Assembly: GCA_052400625.1 (NCBI GenBank)
Contig: JBQTGH010000001.1
Source: Thermophagus sp052400625
GTDB lineage: Bacteria; Bacteroidota; Bacteroidia; Bacteroidales; Marinilabiliaceae
Direction: 5' to 3' (one strand)
DNA length: 64,000 nucleotides
In this document: positions 46,109 through 55,757 of the stretch, piece by piece
How the letters are laid out: each line of letters starts with the position of its first letter
How positions within the stretch are numbered: the first letter of the stretch is position 1
Notes under the pieces: model-generated
What the model was told of the DNA's origin: nothing
The model's database searches: none
What the model saw: the letters and a program-made list of their open reading frames with translations, nothing else
Translations under genes and position numbers: made by a program

Positions 46109-46386
46109 TCTCATACAAAAGTCCATTAAACACAAGAAATCAATACATTAATCAAATTACAGTCACCTTTTTCTTCACTATGCGTATAATGATTTGTGCG
46201 AAACCATCGTGACAGAAATGTTTCGCTGACTGTCCCAACCTTTCGGGAAGCATCGGTAGACAAAAAGTCAAATTAATTTTAAACGCATGTAACGCACATG
46301 ACAAGCAAAGCGTTCCCCGCAACCACATGAATAAAACTCGTCATGCGAGTTCCATCAGAACAATGGTTTAATTGAATTTTTTACTG
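46109..46386. other. intergenic region between miaA and the cyclase-HD gene
   Basis: Contains an inverted repeat GCGAAAC/GTTTCGC (46198-46204 with 46220-46226) and the structured leader copy at 46290-46386. No small gene was recognised. Confidence 0.45.
46290..46386 (+). promoter_or_regulatory. structured leader element, copy before the cyclase-HD gene
   Basis: Left arm TAACGCACATGA (46290-46301), right arm TCATGCGAGTTCCAT (46341-46355), loop 39 nt, and exactly 31 nt to the ATG at 46387. This supports the ATG at 46387 over the in-frame ATG at 46372. The left arm departs from consensus (CGCAC for CGAGC). An alternative hairpin ACTCG-tcatg-CGAGT can form within the right side. Confidence 0.65.
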
Positions 46387-47802
46387 ATGAACAATTTAGA
46401 ACGGCACATACAACAGATACAAAAACTTGCCCGGCGCAACCAGGCCCTCAACAGCCAGCTGAAAAACCTGACGAGCCAGTATTCGGCCATACAACAGCAA
46501 GCAGAAAAATATAACCAGTTATTAAGTCGCTTTTCTGAATGGGGCGTGGCCGAATGGCCGGAAAAACCTTCCAAAAAAAAGGTGGAGCACCTGAAAATGG
46601 TTTCGCTGCTGTATGTATCCATCTGCGGATTCGAAGCACTTACCCAAATGGACAATCAATCTCACCATATTGATATTTTGGACGAGATATACATATCCAT
46701 CAACAAGATTGCTCAGGAATTCAACTTAACCAAGATCAAGAGTTTTGGCGACAACATGATTTATGCGGTAGGACTGTCCAATAAAAACCGCACCAATCCC
46801 ATAGATATCACCATGGCTGCCATCCGCATGAATTTAGCCATTCAGAATATCTATAACCAGCAGCGATGTGAACCGGTGTGGAAAGTAAAAATGGGGATCC
46901 ATACCGGCCCCATTCTTGCCACCGACAAGAGTCGGCGCTATTCTCCCTTTTCCATTTCAGGCGATAATATTAATGTGGTATGTCGACTGGGAGAAAGCTG
47001 TCCCCCTGCAAAAATCAACATGTCGGAAATGACTTGTGAGCTGGTAAAAGAATTTTTCCAGTTATCCTCTTTAGGAACAATACCGGTTAGATTCAAAGGT
47101 TCCCTGAAAATGTTTCTGGTCAACGGACTGAATGAGGAACTCCAAAAAGAAAATAATCCCTTTGAAGGCAATAAAACTTTTGCTGTACGCTACGGCCACA
47201 TTCAATTTCTGGACATCCAGGAAAAAGTATTGGACCTGCTGGAGAAAAATCTACCTTCCAATCTATACTACCACGATGTTAAACACACCATTGATGTCAT
47301 CACGGAAGTAGAATTAATCGGATGGGCCGAAGGACTCAGTGAGGAAGAGATCCTGACCCTAAAAACGGCAGCTTTGTTTCATGATGCAGGACATATGGTC
47401 GATTACCGCACACACGAGTATCAGGGCATATTATTAGCCCGTCAGATTTTGACCGATTATCAATATCCTCCAGAGCGGATAGAAACCATCTCCCGGTTAA
47501 TTATGGCGACAAAATCACCGCCAACGCCAAAAGACAAATTGGAAGAAGTGATTTGTGATTCAGATCTCGATTATTTGGGACGAACCGATTTTATTCCTGT
47601 TTCCAACAACCTCTACCGAGAGCTTAAAGAACGCCAAATGGTGGGATCATGGAACGATTGGCTCCAATTGCAGCTCAACTTCATCCAACGACATCAATAT
47701 TACACCCAAACAGCCCGAAACCTTAGGGAGGTAAATAAACAGCAACAAATTGAACGGATTCAGTCACTGATCAATAAAAACAAAGTCAGAATTAATTATT
47801 AA
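46387..47802 (+). CDS. fused class III nucleotide cyclase-like domain and HD phosphohydrolase domain
   Basis: A 471-aa cytoplasmic protein with an N-terminal coiled coil (about 3-50), a class III cyclase-like domain (about 70-240) and an HD domain (about 265-400). In the cyclase part the first metal-binding Asp of the FxDIxGF motif is Ser78 (YVSICGF). The second Asp (KSFGDN, Asp122) and the INVVCR segment with Asn and Arg are kept. The HD part has YYHDVKH and ALFHDAGHMVD. It could make and break a cyclic nucleotide or linear phosphonucleotide, but with the Ser substitution the cyclase may be inactive. The ATG at 46387 sits 31 nt after a structured leader. Confidence 0.8.
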   Translation: MNNLERHIQQIQKLARRNQALNSQLKNLTSQYSAIQQQAEKYNQLLSRFSEWGVAEWPEKPSKKKVEHLKMVSLLYVSICGFEALTQMDNQSHHIDILDEIYISINKIAQEFNLTKIKSFGDNMIYAVGLSNKNRTNPIDITMAAIRMNLAIQNIYNQQRCEPVWKVKMGIHTGPILATDKSRRYSPFSISGDNINVVCRLGESCPPAKINMSEMTCELVKEFFQLSSLGTIPVRFKGSLKMFLVNGLNEELQKENNPFEGNKTFAVRYGHIQFLDIQEKVLDLLEKNLPSNLYYHDVKHTIDVITEVELIGWAEGLSEEEILTLKTAALFHDAGHMVDYRTHEYQGILLARQILTDYQYPPERIETISRLIMATKSPPTPKDKLEEVICDSDLDYLGRTDFIPVSNNLYRELKERQMVGSWNDWLQLQLNFIQRHQYYTQTARNLREVNKQQQIERIQSLINKNKVRINY

Positions 47803-47809
47803 TTTTTTT

Positions 47810-47817
47810 TACTTTTG
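47810..47817 (+). promoter_or_regulatory. -7 box (TACTTTTG) before the peptidase gene
   Basis: TACTTTTG matches TAnnTTTG and lies about 35 nt before the ATG at 47852. No distinct -33 box is seen. Confidence 0.4.
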
Positions 47818-47851
47818 ACCACTTAAACCAAAGAATTAAAAAAATCCATTT

Positions 47852-49486
47852 ATGAAAAGTTGTATCGCTTTTTTTGCCGCTTTGTTAGTTTTAACCGCAT
47901 GCCAGCCAACCCAAAAAAAGCTTAACGCTTCCATCTCCGATCTGAAGGAACGAGTTGATGCTTATCAATCCGTCCGGCTCACTACCGATGTATCGAATTT
48001 GTCTCCAGCACAAAAAGAGATGCTGCCTATTCTTTTCGAAGTGGCGGATATCATGGACAACCTGTTCTGGCAACAAGCATGGGGAGACCAAGAAACCTTG
48101 CTGAAAAATACGGAAAGCGAAGAGTTAAAACGATATATTGAAATCAACTATGGTCCATGGGACCGTCTAAACAACAATGAACCCTTTATTGAAGGAATTG
48201 GCCCTAAGCCTGCCGGAGCACGTTTTTATCCGGAAGATATGACCAAAGAGGAATTTCAACAGCTGGCCAATCACAGTAAGCTGGGGCTCTACACGGTGAT
48301 TGAGCGCAACAGCGAAGGAGCCTTGACCGTTGTCCCCTACAGCAAAAAATGGGAAAAAGAATTAACCAGAGCCTCTGAACTGCTCATAAAAGCCTCTGAA
48401 CTGGCCGAAGACGAAGGCTTTAAAAGATATCTGAAAGAGCGGGCCAAAGCGTTTCTTTCCAACGACTACTATAAAAGTGACCTGGCCTGGATGGAGATGA
48501 AAGATAATCTCATTGATTTTGTGGTAGGTCCTATCGAAACCTATGAAGATGGTTTGATGGGTGCAAAGGCCGCCTTTGAATCTTACTTGCTGATCAAGGA
48601 TACCCAATGGTCTTCACGTCTTAACCATTACTCAACGTTGTTACCCCAACTTCAGACAGCGCTACCGGTCGATCCCAAGTACAAGACGGAGATGCCGGGC
48701 AGCGATTCCGACTTAAATGTATATGATGTTATCTATTATGCCGGGGATTGCAATGCGGGCAGCAAAACCATCGCCATCAATCTTCCCAACGATCCGGATG
48801 TGCAGATGAAAAAAGGAAGCCGTAAGCTACAACTTAAAAACAGTATGCGCGCAAAATTTGACCATATCCTAATTCCCATCAGCGAGTTACTAATTGATCC
48901 CTCGCAACGGCAATACATTGATTTCAATGCTTTTTTTGAGAATACGATGTTCCACGAAGTAGCACACGGTCTGGGAATCAAAAATACCATCAACAACAAA
49001 GGCACGGTACGTGAAGCACTAAAAGAAACTGCTTCTGCCATTGAAGAAGGAAAAGCCGACATTTTAGGATTATACATTGTAACTCACTTAACCGAGATGG
49101 GTGAATTAAAAGATAAAGATCTGAGGACCAATTATGTCACCTTTATGGCCAGCATCTTCCGCTCTGTCCGTTTTGGTGCAGCCAGTGCTCATGGAAAAGC
49201 CAATATGATTCGCTTCAACTACTTTCTCGAAAAGGAAGCCTTTACCAGAAATCCTCAAGATGGCACTTATAAAGTGAATTTTGAAAAAATGCAGGAGGCG
49301 ATGAAACAACTTTCTGAAGAGATTCTTGTTTTACAAGGTGAAGGAGATTATGAAAAAGCCCAACAGATGATAGAAAACTTAGGCGTCGTCACTCCCCAAC
49401 TGAAGAAGGATCTGGATCGCATTAACCGGGCCAACATACCGGTAGATATTGTTTTTGAACAAGGTCCTGCCGTTATCGGTTTGTAA
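47852..49486 (+). CDS. lipoprotein peptidase related to M49 dipeptidyl peptidase III
   Basis: A 544-aa protein with a lipoprotein signal (MKSCIAFFAALLVLTAC, lipobox LTAC). The zinc motif is HEVAH (His368, Glu369, His372), one residue shorter than the usual HExxGH of M49 peptidases. The partner EEGKAD (Glu398 region) matches the second M49 motif. Similar short HExxH forms occur in some bacterial M49-like proteins. It would trim dipeptides from peptides at the periplasmic face of a membrane. A terminator hairpin follows at 49511. Confidence 0.85.
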   Translation: MKSCIAFFAALLVLTACQPTQKKLNASISDLKERVDAYQSVRLTTDVSNLSPAQKEMLPILFEVADIMDNLFWQQAWGDQETLLKNTESEELKRYIEINYGPWDRLNNNEPFIEGIGPKPAGARFYPEDMTKEEFQQLANHSKLGLYTVIERNSEGALTVVPYSKKWEKELTRASELLIKASELAEDEGFKRYLKERAKAFLSNDYYKSDLAWMEMKDNLIDFVVGPIETYEDGLMGAKAAFESYLLIKDTQWSSRLNHYSTLLPQLQTALPVDPKYKTEMPGSDSDLNVYDVIYYAGDCNAGSKTIAINLPNDPDVQMKKGSRKLQLKNSMRAKFDHILIPISELLIDPSQRQYIDFNAFFENTMFHEVAHGLGIKNTINNKGTVREALKETASAIEEGKADILGLYIVTHLTEMGELKDKDLRTNYVTFMASIFRSVRFGAASAHGKANMIRFNYFLEKEAFTRNPQDGTYKVNFEKMQEAMKQLSEEILVLQGEGDYEKAQQMIENLGVVTPQLKKDLDRINRANIPVDIVFEQGPAVIGL

Positions 49487-49510
49487 AGACTGAATTCATT
49501 ATCCCATTCC

Positions 49511-49552
49511 AAACCTGTTGATCTTTGAAAAATCAAAGTCAACAGGTTTTTT
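49511..49552 (+). terminator. terminator hairpin after the M49-like peptidase gene
   Basis: AAACCTGTTGA-t-CTTTGA-aaaa-TCAAAG-t-CAACAGGTTT followed by a run of T. It lies 25 nt past the stop codon. Confidence 0.9.
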
Positions 49553-49598
49553 ATGAATTAAAAAAGCATTGAATTAAAAATCATATCAACGCAACCAT

Positions 49599-50552
49599 AT
49601 GAACGCAAAAAAATTGTTTGCCGGCAATCCGGTGACTGAATTATTTAACATCCAATACCCCATCATCCAGGGGGGCATGGTGTGGTGCAGTGGCTGGAAG
49701 CTGGCATCTGCCGTCAGCAACAACGGAGGTCTGGGCTTGCTGGGGGCCGGAAGCATGTATCCCGACGTCCTTCGTGAGCATATTCATAAAATGAAGCAGG
49801 CCACCACCAAACCGTGGGGGGTGAATGTTCCGCTTTTATATCCGGATATTGAAGATCTGATGAACATCATCGTTGAGGAAGGTGTAAAAATAGTATTCAC
49901 CTCAGCCGGTAGTCCTGCCAAATGGACCCCATTCCTTAAGGAAAAAGGCATTACGGTAGCCCATGTGATTGCCAATTCTCGCCTGGCCAAAAAATGCGAA
50001 GATGCCGGGGTGGATGCCATCGTTGCCGAAGGCTTCGAGGCAGGCGGTCATGAAGGACGTGAAGAGACGACCACCTTGACGCTCATTCCGCTGGTACGTA
50101 AAGCTACCCGGCTACCGCTTCTGGCAGCCGGTGGCATCGGTAGTGGCCAACACATCCTGGCCGCCCAAGCATTGGGTGCCGATGGCGTTCAAATTGGTTC
50201 ACTGTTTGCCCTTTCGCAGGAATCATCGGCTCATCAGGCATTTAAAGAATATGCTGTAAAGGCCAAGGAAGGCGACACCATGCTAACCCTCAAACAACTG
50301 GCACCTGTCAGACTGTTAAAAAACCATTTTTATCATTTGGTGGAAGAGGCTCAAAGACAGGGCGCTTCAGTAGATCAACTCAAAGAGTTACTGGGACGGG
50401 GACGTGCCAAGAAAGGGATGTTTGAAGGGGATCTGGAGGAAGGAGAACTGGAAATAGGCCAGGTGGCTGCCATGATCAAAGAAATTAAACCGGTAAACGA
50501 AATCATGAAACAGCTGCTGGAAGAGTACCGATCGGCCAGAGCCCTTTTTTAA
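49599..50552 (+). CDS. nitronate monooxygenase family flavoprotein
   Basis: A 317-aa TIM-barrel FMN protein of the nitronate monooxygenase/FabK branch. It has the N-terminal PIIQGGMVWCSG (about 21-32), the AEGFEAGGHEG loop (about 146-156) and the phosphate-binding AAGGIGSGQHILAAQALGADGVQIGS. It oxidises nitronates such as propionate-3-nitronate, or could reduce enoyl-ACP (FabK); the context does not decide between them. It sits alone between a terminator and the M16 pair. Confidence 0.87.
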   Translation: MNAKKLFAGNPVTELFNIQYPIIQGGMVWCSGWKLASAVSNNGGLGLLGAGSMYPDVLREHIHKMKQATTKPWGVNVPLLYPDIEDLMNIIVEEGVKIVFTSAGSPAKWTPFLKEKGITVAHVIANSRLAKKCEDAGVDAIVAEGFEAGGHEGREETTTLTLIPLVRKATRLPLLAAGGIGSGQHILAAQALGADGVQIGSLFALSQESSAHQAFKEYAVKAKEGDTMLTLKQLAPVRLLKNHFYHLVEEAQRQGASVDQLKELLGRGRAKKGMFEGDLEEGELEIGQVAAMIKEIKPVNEIMKQLLEEYRSARALF

Positions 50553-50622
50553 GCAACGAAGTCATTTACATTACAATCCACGGCCTTTATGAATGGGCCA
50601 TCCATGGATAAGAGACAACCTA

Positions 50623-51858
50623 ATGATACAATTTGAAAAACATACACTGAAAAACGGACTGCGAGTCATCGTCCACAGCGATAAAACCACGCCCATGGTG
50701 GCTGTAAATGTTCTTTATGATGTGGGAGCCCGCGACGAAGATCCGAATCGCACGGGTTTTGCACACCTTTTTGAACATTTAATGTTCGGCGGCACCAAAA
50801 ATATTCCGTCGTACGATGAGCCGGTACAACATGTAGGTGGCGAAAACAATGCCTGGACCAGTAACGACTTTACCAACTATTATGTAACTGTCCCCGCGGT
50901 AAATATTGAGACAGCCTTCTGGCTGGAAGCGGACCGCATGACAGAGCTCAACTTTTCCGAAAGCAGTCTGGAAGTCCAACGAAAGGTCGTCATCGAAGAG
51001 TTCAAACAACGTTACCTGAATCAACCCTATGGCGATATACCGCTGCTTATTCGCGATCTGGCGTATAAGGTACATCCCTACCGCTGGCCCACCATAGGAA
51101 AAGATATTTCACACATCGAAAACGCCACCATCGAGGAAGTCAAAGCATTTTTCTATAACCATTATGCACCGAACAATGCCGTCTTGTCGGTGGCCGGGAA
51201 CGTTGATGCGGAAGAAGTATTCCGTTTGGCCGAAAAATGGTTCGGCCCTGTACCTCAAAGAGACATTCCGGCAAGGTCTTTACCACAGGAGCCCCCACAG
51301 ACTGAGCCCCGTTTTCTGGAAGTAAAACGGTCCGTCCCTGCCCCATTCATTCAGATGGTTTTTCACAACGGTCGGCGAACCGATTCAGATTTCTATGCCG
51401 ACGATCTCTTGTCGGACATATTGTCAAACGGCCCATCTTCCCGGCTTTTCCAAACACTCATTAAAGAGCAGCAGCACTTTTCTGATGTTAACGCTTATAT
51501 CGGCGGCGATCGTGATCCGGGACTGTTCACAATAACAGGGCGGCTCATGCCCGGGGTCAAAATGAAAACAGCGGAACACAGCATTCGAGCGGTCTTGGAT
51601 AAGCTGATACAAACCCCGCCATCGGATTATGAATTGCAAAAAGTTAAGAATAAAGTAATTTCTAATCTTGTTTTTGAAGAGATCCACTATCTTAATAAGG
51701 CCGTAAATCTGGCCCAATATGAATTATTGGGGATGGTGGATGAGATCAATCAGGAACCGGAGAAATACGGTGCAGTCACCCCTCCGGATATCCAAGAGGC
51801 TGCAGCAAACATTTTCCGATCGGAAAATTGCTCAACACTGTACTATCAGCCTCTTTAA
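50623..51858 (+). CDS. M16 family metallopeptidase, catalytic subunit
   Basis: A 411-aa insulinase-family peptidase. The inverted zinc motif is HLFEH (His48, Glu51, His52), with the distal Glu region KVVIEEFKQRYLNQPYGD. I use the ATG at 50623; the frame runs ten codons further upstream but those residues are not conserved. The second M16 subunit gene starts 46 bp after its stop. Together they form the usual heterodimer of active and inactive halves, probably in the cytoplasm, since no signal peptide is present. Confidence 0.92.
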   Translation: MIQFEKHTLKNGLRVIVHSDKTTPMVAVNVLYDVGARDEDPNRTGFAHLFEHLMFGGTKNIPSYDEPVQHVGGENNAWTSNDFTNYYVTVPAVNIETAFWLEADRMTELNFSESSLEVQRKVVIEEFKQRYLNQPYGDIPLLIRDLAYKVHPYRWPTIGKDISHIENATIEEVKAFFYNHYAPNNAVLSVAGNVDAEEVFRLAEKWFGPVPQRDIPARSLPQEPPQTEPRFLEVKRSVPAPFIQMVFHNGRRTDSDFYADDLLSDILSNGPSSRLFQTLIKEQQHFSDVNAYIGGDRDPGLFTITGRLMPGVKMKTAEHSIRAVLDKLIQTPPSDYELQKVKNKVISNLVFEEIHYLNKAVNLAQYELLGMVDEINQEPEKYGAVTPPDIQEAAANIFRSENCSTLYYQPL

Positions 51859-51904
51859 CACAGCCTCTTCCAGCCCAAATAAAATTTCATTAATCAGAAG
51901 CATT

Positions 51905-53182
51905 ATGTCAACAACCAATCATACGCCGCCACAGTTCAAAACCATTGAAAAGATAGATTTTTTGCCGGTGGAACTATTTCATCTTGACAACGGGGTTCCC
52001 GTATCGGTAATTCGGGCGGGCAGTCAAGAGGTTACCAAGATCGACATTGAGTATCCGGCCGGTGCGGTTCAAGCAGGCATCCCATTACTGGCATCAGCCA
52101 CTGCTAATCTTATGCAGGAAGGGACCGGCAGTAAATCTTCACGGGAGATCTCCGAAATCATTGACTTCCATGGCGCCTATTTTAACACGCAAACCTATCA
52201 TCACCACACGGTGGTTACCCTTCTTTGTCTGACAAGCCACCTTCCCCGGATGCTGGAATTAATTCATGAAATCATTTCATTTGCTTCTTTTCCTCAAAAA
52301 GAATTTGATATCTATCTTCAAAAACGGTATGAAGAGTTTCTGCTGGAAGGCGAAAAAGTAAAAACTCTGGCCGCCCGGCTTTTCGGCGAAACCATTTTTG
52401 GTGCTGAACATCCGTACGGACGACCATTACGCAAAGAACATTTCGACCAAATAACCAACCAACAGATCCAAACATTTCACAACCAACATTACAGGTCAGA
52501 GTTGGCCAGAATATATGTAGCCGGACAACCCGGCACCGAGATTGACCGTCTGCTTAACCACCACTTTGGACAAACAACCGGTGCCGGGCCCGAAAAAGAT
52601 ACCCGGATAGCACCTCCCACCCCCTCTGCCAACAAAAAAATAATACTCAAAAAAGATGGCGCGATGCAGTCTGCCATACGAATCGGCCGGCCCCTGTTCA
52701 ACCAACATCACCCCGATTTTATCCCATTGCAGGTACTAAATACAGCACTGGGCGGTTACTTCGGTTCGCGCTTGATGTCAACAGTGAGAGAGGAAAAAGG
52801 TCTGACCTATGGAATCGGATCCTATATCATGCCGCTTAAGCATGCGGGGGTATGGATTGTCAGCAGCGAGGTAGCGGGAGAAAAACGGGATGAAGCCATT
52901 GATGCCATTTTCGAAGAATTCCACAAGCTCCAAAACGAGTTATTACCTGAAAAAGAGTTGGAAATGGTGAGAAATTACATGATGGGCGAATTGCTTCGCA
53001 GTTTCGACGGTCCCTTTTCCACGGCAGACATCTACCGCACCTTAAGTGAATACAATCTGGATTTTGATTACTACCGTCAAATGATTCGATATTTACGTCA
53101 TGTTTCCCCTGTCAACATCCGTGATTTGGCAAGGCAATATCTTATCCCGGATGCGTTTTGGACCGTTGTGGCCGGCGTATAA
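51905..53182 (+). CDS. M16 family metallopeptidase, non-catalytic subunit
   Basis: A 425-aa M16-fold protein. The position of the HxxEH motif reads LLASATANLMQEGT, so no zinc site is present. The R-Y region typical of the inactive subunit (YFGSRLMSTVREEKGLTYGIGS) is intact. The ATG at 51905 is chosen; the frame upstream overlaps the previous gene and is not conserved. It pairs with the preceding active subunit. Confidence 0.9.
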   Translation: MSTTNHTPPQFKTIEKIDFLPVELFHLDNGVPVSVIRAGSQEVTKIDIEYPAGAVQAGIPLLASATANLMQEGTGSKSSREISEIIDFHGAYFNTQTYHHHTVVTLLCLTSHLPRMLELIHEIISFASFPQKEFDIYLQKRYEEFLLEGEKVKTLAARLFGETIFGAEHPYGRPLRKEHFDQITNQQIQTFHNQHYRSELARIYVAGQPGTEIDRLLNHHFGQTTGAGPEKDTRIAPPTPSANKKIILKKDGAMQSAIRIGRPLFNQHHPDFIPLQVLNTALGGYFGSRLMSTVREEKGLTYGIGSYIMPLKHAGVWIVSSEVAGEKRDEAIDAIFEEFHKLQNELLPEKELEMVRNYMMGELLRSFDGPFSTADIYRTLSEYNLDFDYYRQMIRYLRHVSPVNIRDLARQYLIPDAFWTVVAGV

Positions 53183-53369
53183 ATCCGGATAACGGCAGGC
53201 ACTATTCAACCGAGAAAAAGGAATCGGTCGACTCAGCAATTGGAATAATTTGAATTATAACCATTTCTTCTTTTCAACCTTATTTATCCTACCCCGTAAA
53301 AGACCCGTGCAATAATTACGCAAATCCCATTTTATTCATTAATTTTAAACCGATCGGGAGATAGTCAAT

Positions 53370-55607
53370 ATGAGTGAAACGGTGAATAATTTAGAAGAGC
53401 AGGAAATAAAAAACTACTTTAACGAGCTTTTGAAAGTATGTCCCCGTTGTCGGACAGAAGAAGGCAAGAAGCTCGTCCAGAAAGCCTTTGATTTGGCGCA
53501 CGAAGCCCATAAAGGCGTAAGAAGAAAGTCAGGCGAACTCTATATCTTCCATCCATTGTCTGTTGCCCGTATCGTGGCTGAAGAAATTGGACTCGGTGCC
53601 AAAGGGGTAGCTGCCGCATTACTCCATGATGTTGTGGAAGATAGTGAATATACACTGGAAGATATCGAAAGCATCTTTGGTGAAAAAGTAGCCGGCATTG
53701 TGGACGGACTCACCAAGTTGGAAGGGGTGGTAGATCAAACCCGATCCAAACAAGCCGAAAATTTCCGAAAACTTCTGCTCACAATGGTCGAAGACATTCG
53801 GGTGATTCTCATCAAGCTGGCCGACCGTCTTCACAATATGCGTACGCTCGACTCCATGCCTGAGCACAAAAGATTGAAAATAGCCGGTGAGACACTCTAT
53901 CTTTACGCCCCCCTGGCTCATCGGCTTGGTCTCTACTCCATAAAATCGGAACTGGAAGATCTGGCTTTTAAATATGAACATCCGAAGATTTTCCAGGAGA
54001 TATCCTCCAAACTGGCGGATTATCAAAGTAGGACAAAAAGTCTTATCACTCGTTTTTCCCTTCCCATCATCGAACGGTTGTCCAATGAGGGCTACGAATT
54101 TGACATAAAGGGACGTCCCAAGGCGATTTACTCCATTTGGCAAAAAATGCAAAAGAAACAAATCCCTTTTGAAGAGGTCTACGACCTGCTGGCCATACGG
54201 ATTGTTTTCAAGCCCAAACCAAATATACCGGAAAAGGCGCAATGCTGGACCATCTATTCGCTGGTTACCGACATCTACAAACCCAAGCCCGATCGATTGC
54301 GCGATTGGGTAAGCACCCCTAAAGCCAACGGATATGAAGCACTGCATGCCACCGTCATGGGACCTGAAGGGAAATGGATAGAAATCCAGATCCGTACCGA
54401 ACGGATGGATGAGATTGCTGAAAAAGGATTTGCCGCCCACTGGAAATACAAAGGTGCCAGCGACAAAGAATCGGAATTGGATAACTGGCTTCAGAGGATC
54501 AGAGAAGTACTGAACAATCCGGAATCGGATTCTTTGGAATTCCTGGACGATTTCAAACTGAACCTTTTCAGCCAGGAGATTATGATCTTTACACCCAAAG
54601 GGGATGTTAAGGTTATGCCCAAAGGAGCAACCGCTCTCGACCTCGCTTTTGAAATCCATACCGACCTGGGATACAAATGTATTGGCGCAAAAGTAAACTA
54701 TAAACTGGTCCCCCTCAGTCATGAATTGAAAAGTGGTGATCAGGTAGAGATCCTTACCTCAGAAAAACAAATCCCCAGGTATGAATGGATCAATTTTGTT
54801 ACCACTGCCAAGGCAAAAACAAGGATTAAAGATGCGTTTAAAAAGGAACGCAAGGCGATCATCCGCAAGGGAGAGAAGAGACTGGAAGAGGCGCTTAACC
54901 AAAAGAAACTCACCACCAACGCCAAGATCCTGAAAAAACTCTTAAAGTACTACAATCTGACCACCAAAGAAGAGCTCTATTTCCGAATAGGGAAAGGAAC
55001 CATTGATCTGAAAAACCTGAACAAAATATTAAGTGACAAAACAGCCAACAAATGGGTCCGCTATTGGCGGCTTTCATTTGGGAAAAACAAAGACTTTATC
55101 CCGACAGGCAAAAAGAAAGCAACCAAAGAAAGCAACCCCAAGACCCAAATGGTGGTTTCTGATGATATGGATACGGAGGATTACGTTATTGCACCTTGTT
55201 GCAATCCTATTCCCGGCGATGATGTGGTGGGTTACCTCGACGAACATGACAAACTGATTCTTCACAGCCGAAAATGCCCCATCGCCATACGTCTCATGTC
55301 GAGTCAGGGCAACCGAATCGTCTCGGCCGAATGGGAGTCTCACAAGATACTTTCCTTTCTGGCCATCATTAATCTTTCCGGCATCGATCAAATCGGAATT
55401 GTCAGCAAAATCACCAAAGTCATCTCTGAAGACCAAACCGTGAACATGCGGTCCATTCATGTAGAAAGCCATGATGGTATTTTTGAAGGCACCATCTATC
55501 TCTACATCCACAATACGGAGGACTTAAACAACCTCATCTTCAACCTTATGAAAATCAAAGGCATTCACAACGTCACCCGTCAGGAACGAATTCACACCAA
55601 CTGGTAA
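53370..55607 (+). CDS. bifunctional (p)ppGpp synthetase/hydrolase, RelA/SpoT family
   Basis: A 745-aa Rel/Spo protein. The hydrolase HD domain shows HDVVED (86-91). The synthetase has RPKAIYSIWQKM, YDLLAIRIVF and KANGYEALHATV. A TGS domain (FTPKGDVKVMPKGATALDLAFEIH, about 410) and a C-terminal ACT domain (about 660-745) follow. Both activities look intact, so it makes and degrades ppGpp and controls the stringent response. A single Rel gene of this type is common in Bacteroidota. It is followed by fur and purA, as in several relatives. Confidence 0.95.
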   Translation: MSETVNNLEEQEIKNYFNELLKVCPRCRTEEGKKLVQKAFDLAHEAHKGVRRKSGELYIFHPLSVARIVAEEIGLGAKGVAAALLHDVVEDSEYTLEDIESIFGEKVAGIVDGLTKLEGVVDQTRSKQAENFRKLLLTMVEDIRVILIKLADRLHNMRTLDSMPEHKRLKIAGETLYLYAPLAHRLGLYSIKSELEDLAFKYEHPKIFQEISSKLADYQSRTKSLITRFSLPIIERLSNEGYEFDIKGRPKAIYSIWQKMQKKQIPFEEVYDLLAIRIVFKPKPNIPEKAQCWTIYSLVTDIYKPKPDRLRDWVSTPKANGYEALHATVMGPEGKWIEIQIRTERMDEIAEKGFAAHWKYKGASDKESELDNWLQRIREVLNNPESDSLEFLDDFKLNLFSQEIMIFTPKGDVKVMPKGATALDLAFEIHTDLGYKCIGAKVNYKLVPLSHELKSGDQVEILTSEKQIPRYEWINFVTTAKAKTRIKDAFKKERKAIIRKGEKRLEEALNQKKLTTNAKILKKLLKYYNLTTKEELYFRIGKGTIDLKNLNKILSDKTANKWVRYWRLSFGKNKDFIPTGKKKATKESNPKTQMVVSDDMDTEDYVIAPCCNPIPGDDVVGYLDEHDKLILHSRKCPIAIRLMSSQGNRIVSAEWESHKILSFLAIINLSGIDQIGIVSKITKVISEDQTVNMRSIHVESHDGIFEGTIYLYIHNTEDLNNLIFNLMKIKGIHNVTRQERIHTNW

Positions 55608-55681
55608 AGGCCTACTAGAGATATGCCGTCTTCCCGCATCGAGGTCAATCTTCCGCCTCCGTGCAACTGCCTGTCTCTTAA

Positions 55682-55715
55682 TTTGGTTTTATTCTAAATA
55701 AAATTTTTATCTTTG
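55682..55715 (+). promoter_or_regulatory. Bacteroidota-type promoter before fur
   Basis: TTTG at 55682-55685 and TATCTTTG at 55708-55715 with a 22-nt spacer, close to TTTG-N19-21-TAnnTTTG. It predicts a leader of about 35 nt before the ATG at 55758. Confidence 0.55.
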
Positions 55716-55757
55716 CCTGTAAAGGTTCAATTTGTATTATTTTTATCGAATCAGGTT

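Noticed and set aside
46109..46289. tmRNA or other structured RNA gene near miaA
   Set aside because: Only a 7-bp stem (GCGAAAC/GTTTCGC) is visible; no tRNA-like ends or tag-peptide frame.
53619..54722. 367-aa ORF antisense to the rel/spo gene
   Set aside because: It is fully inside a strongly conserved gene in the opposite direction; no domain is recognisable.
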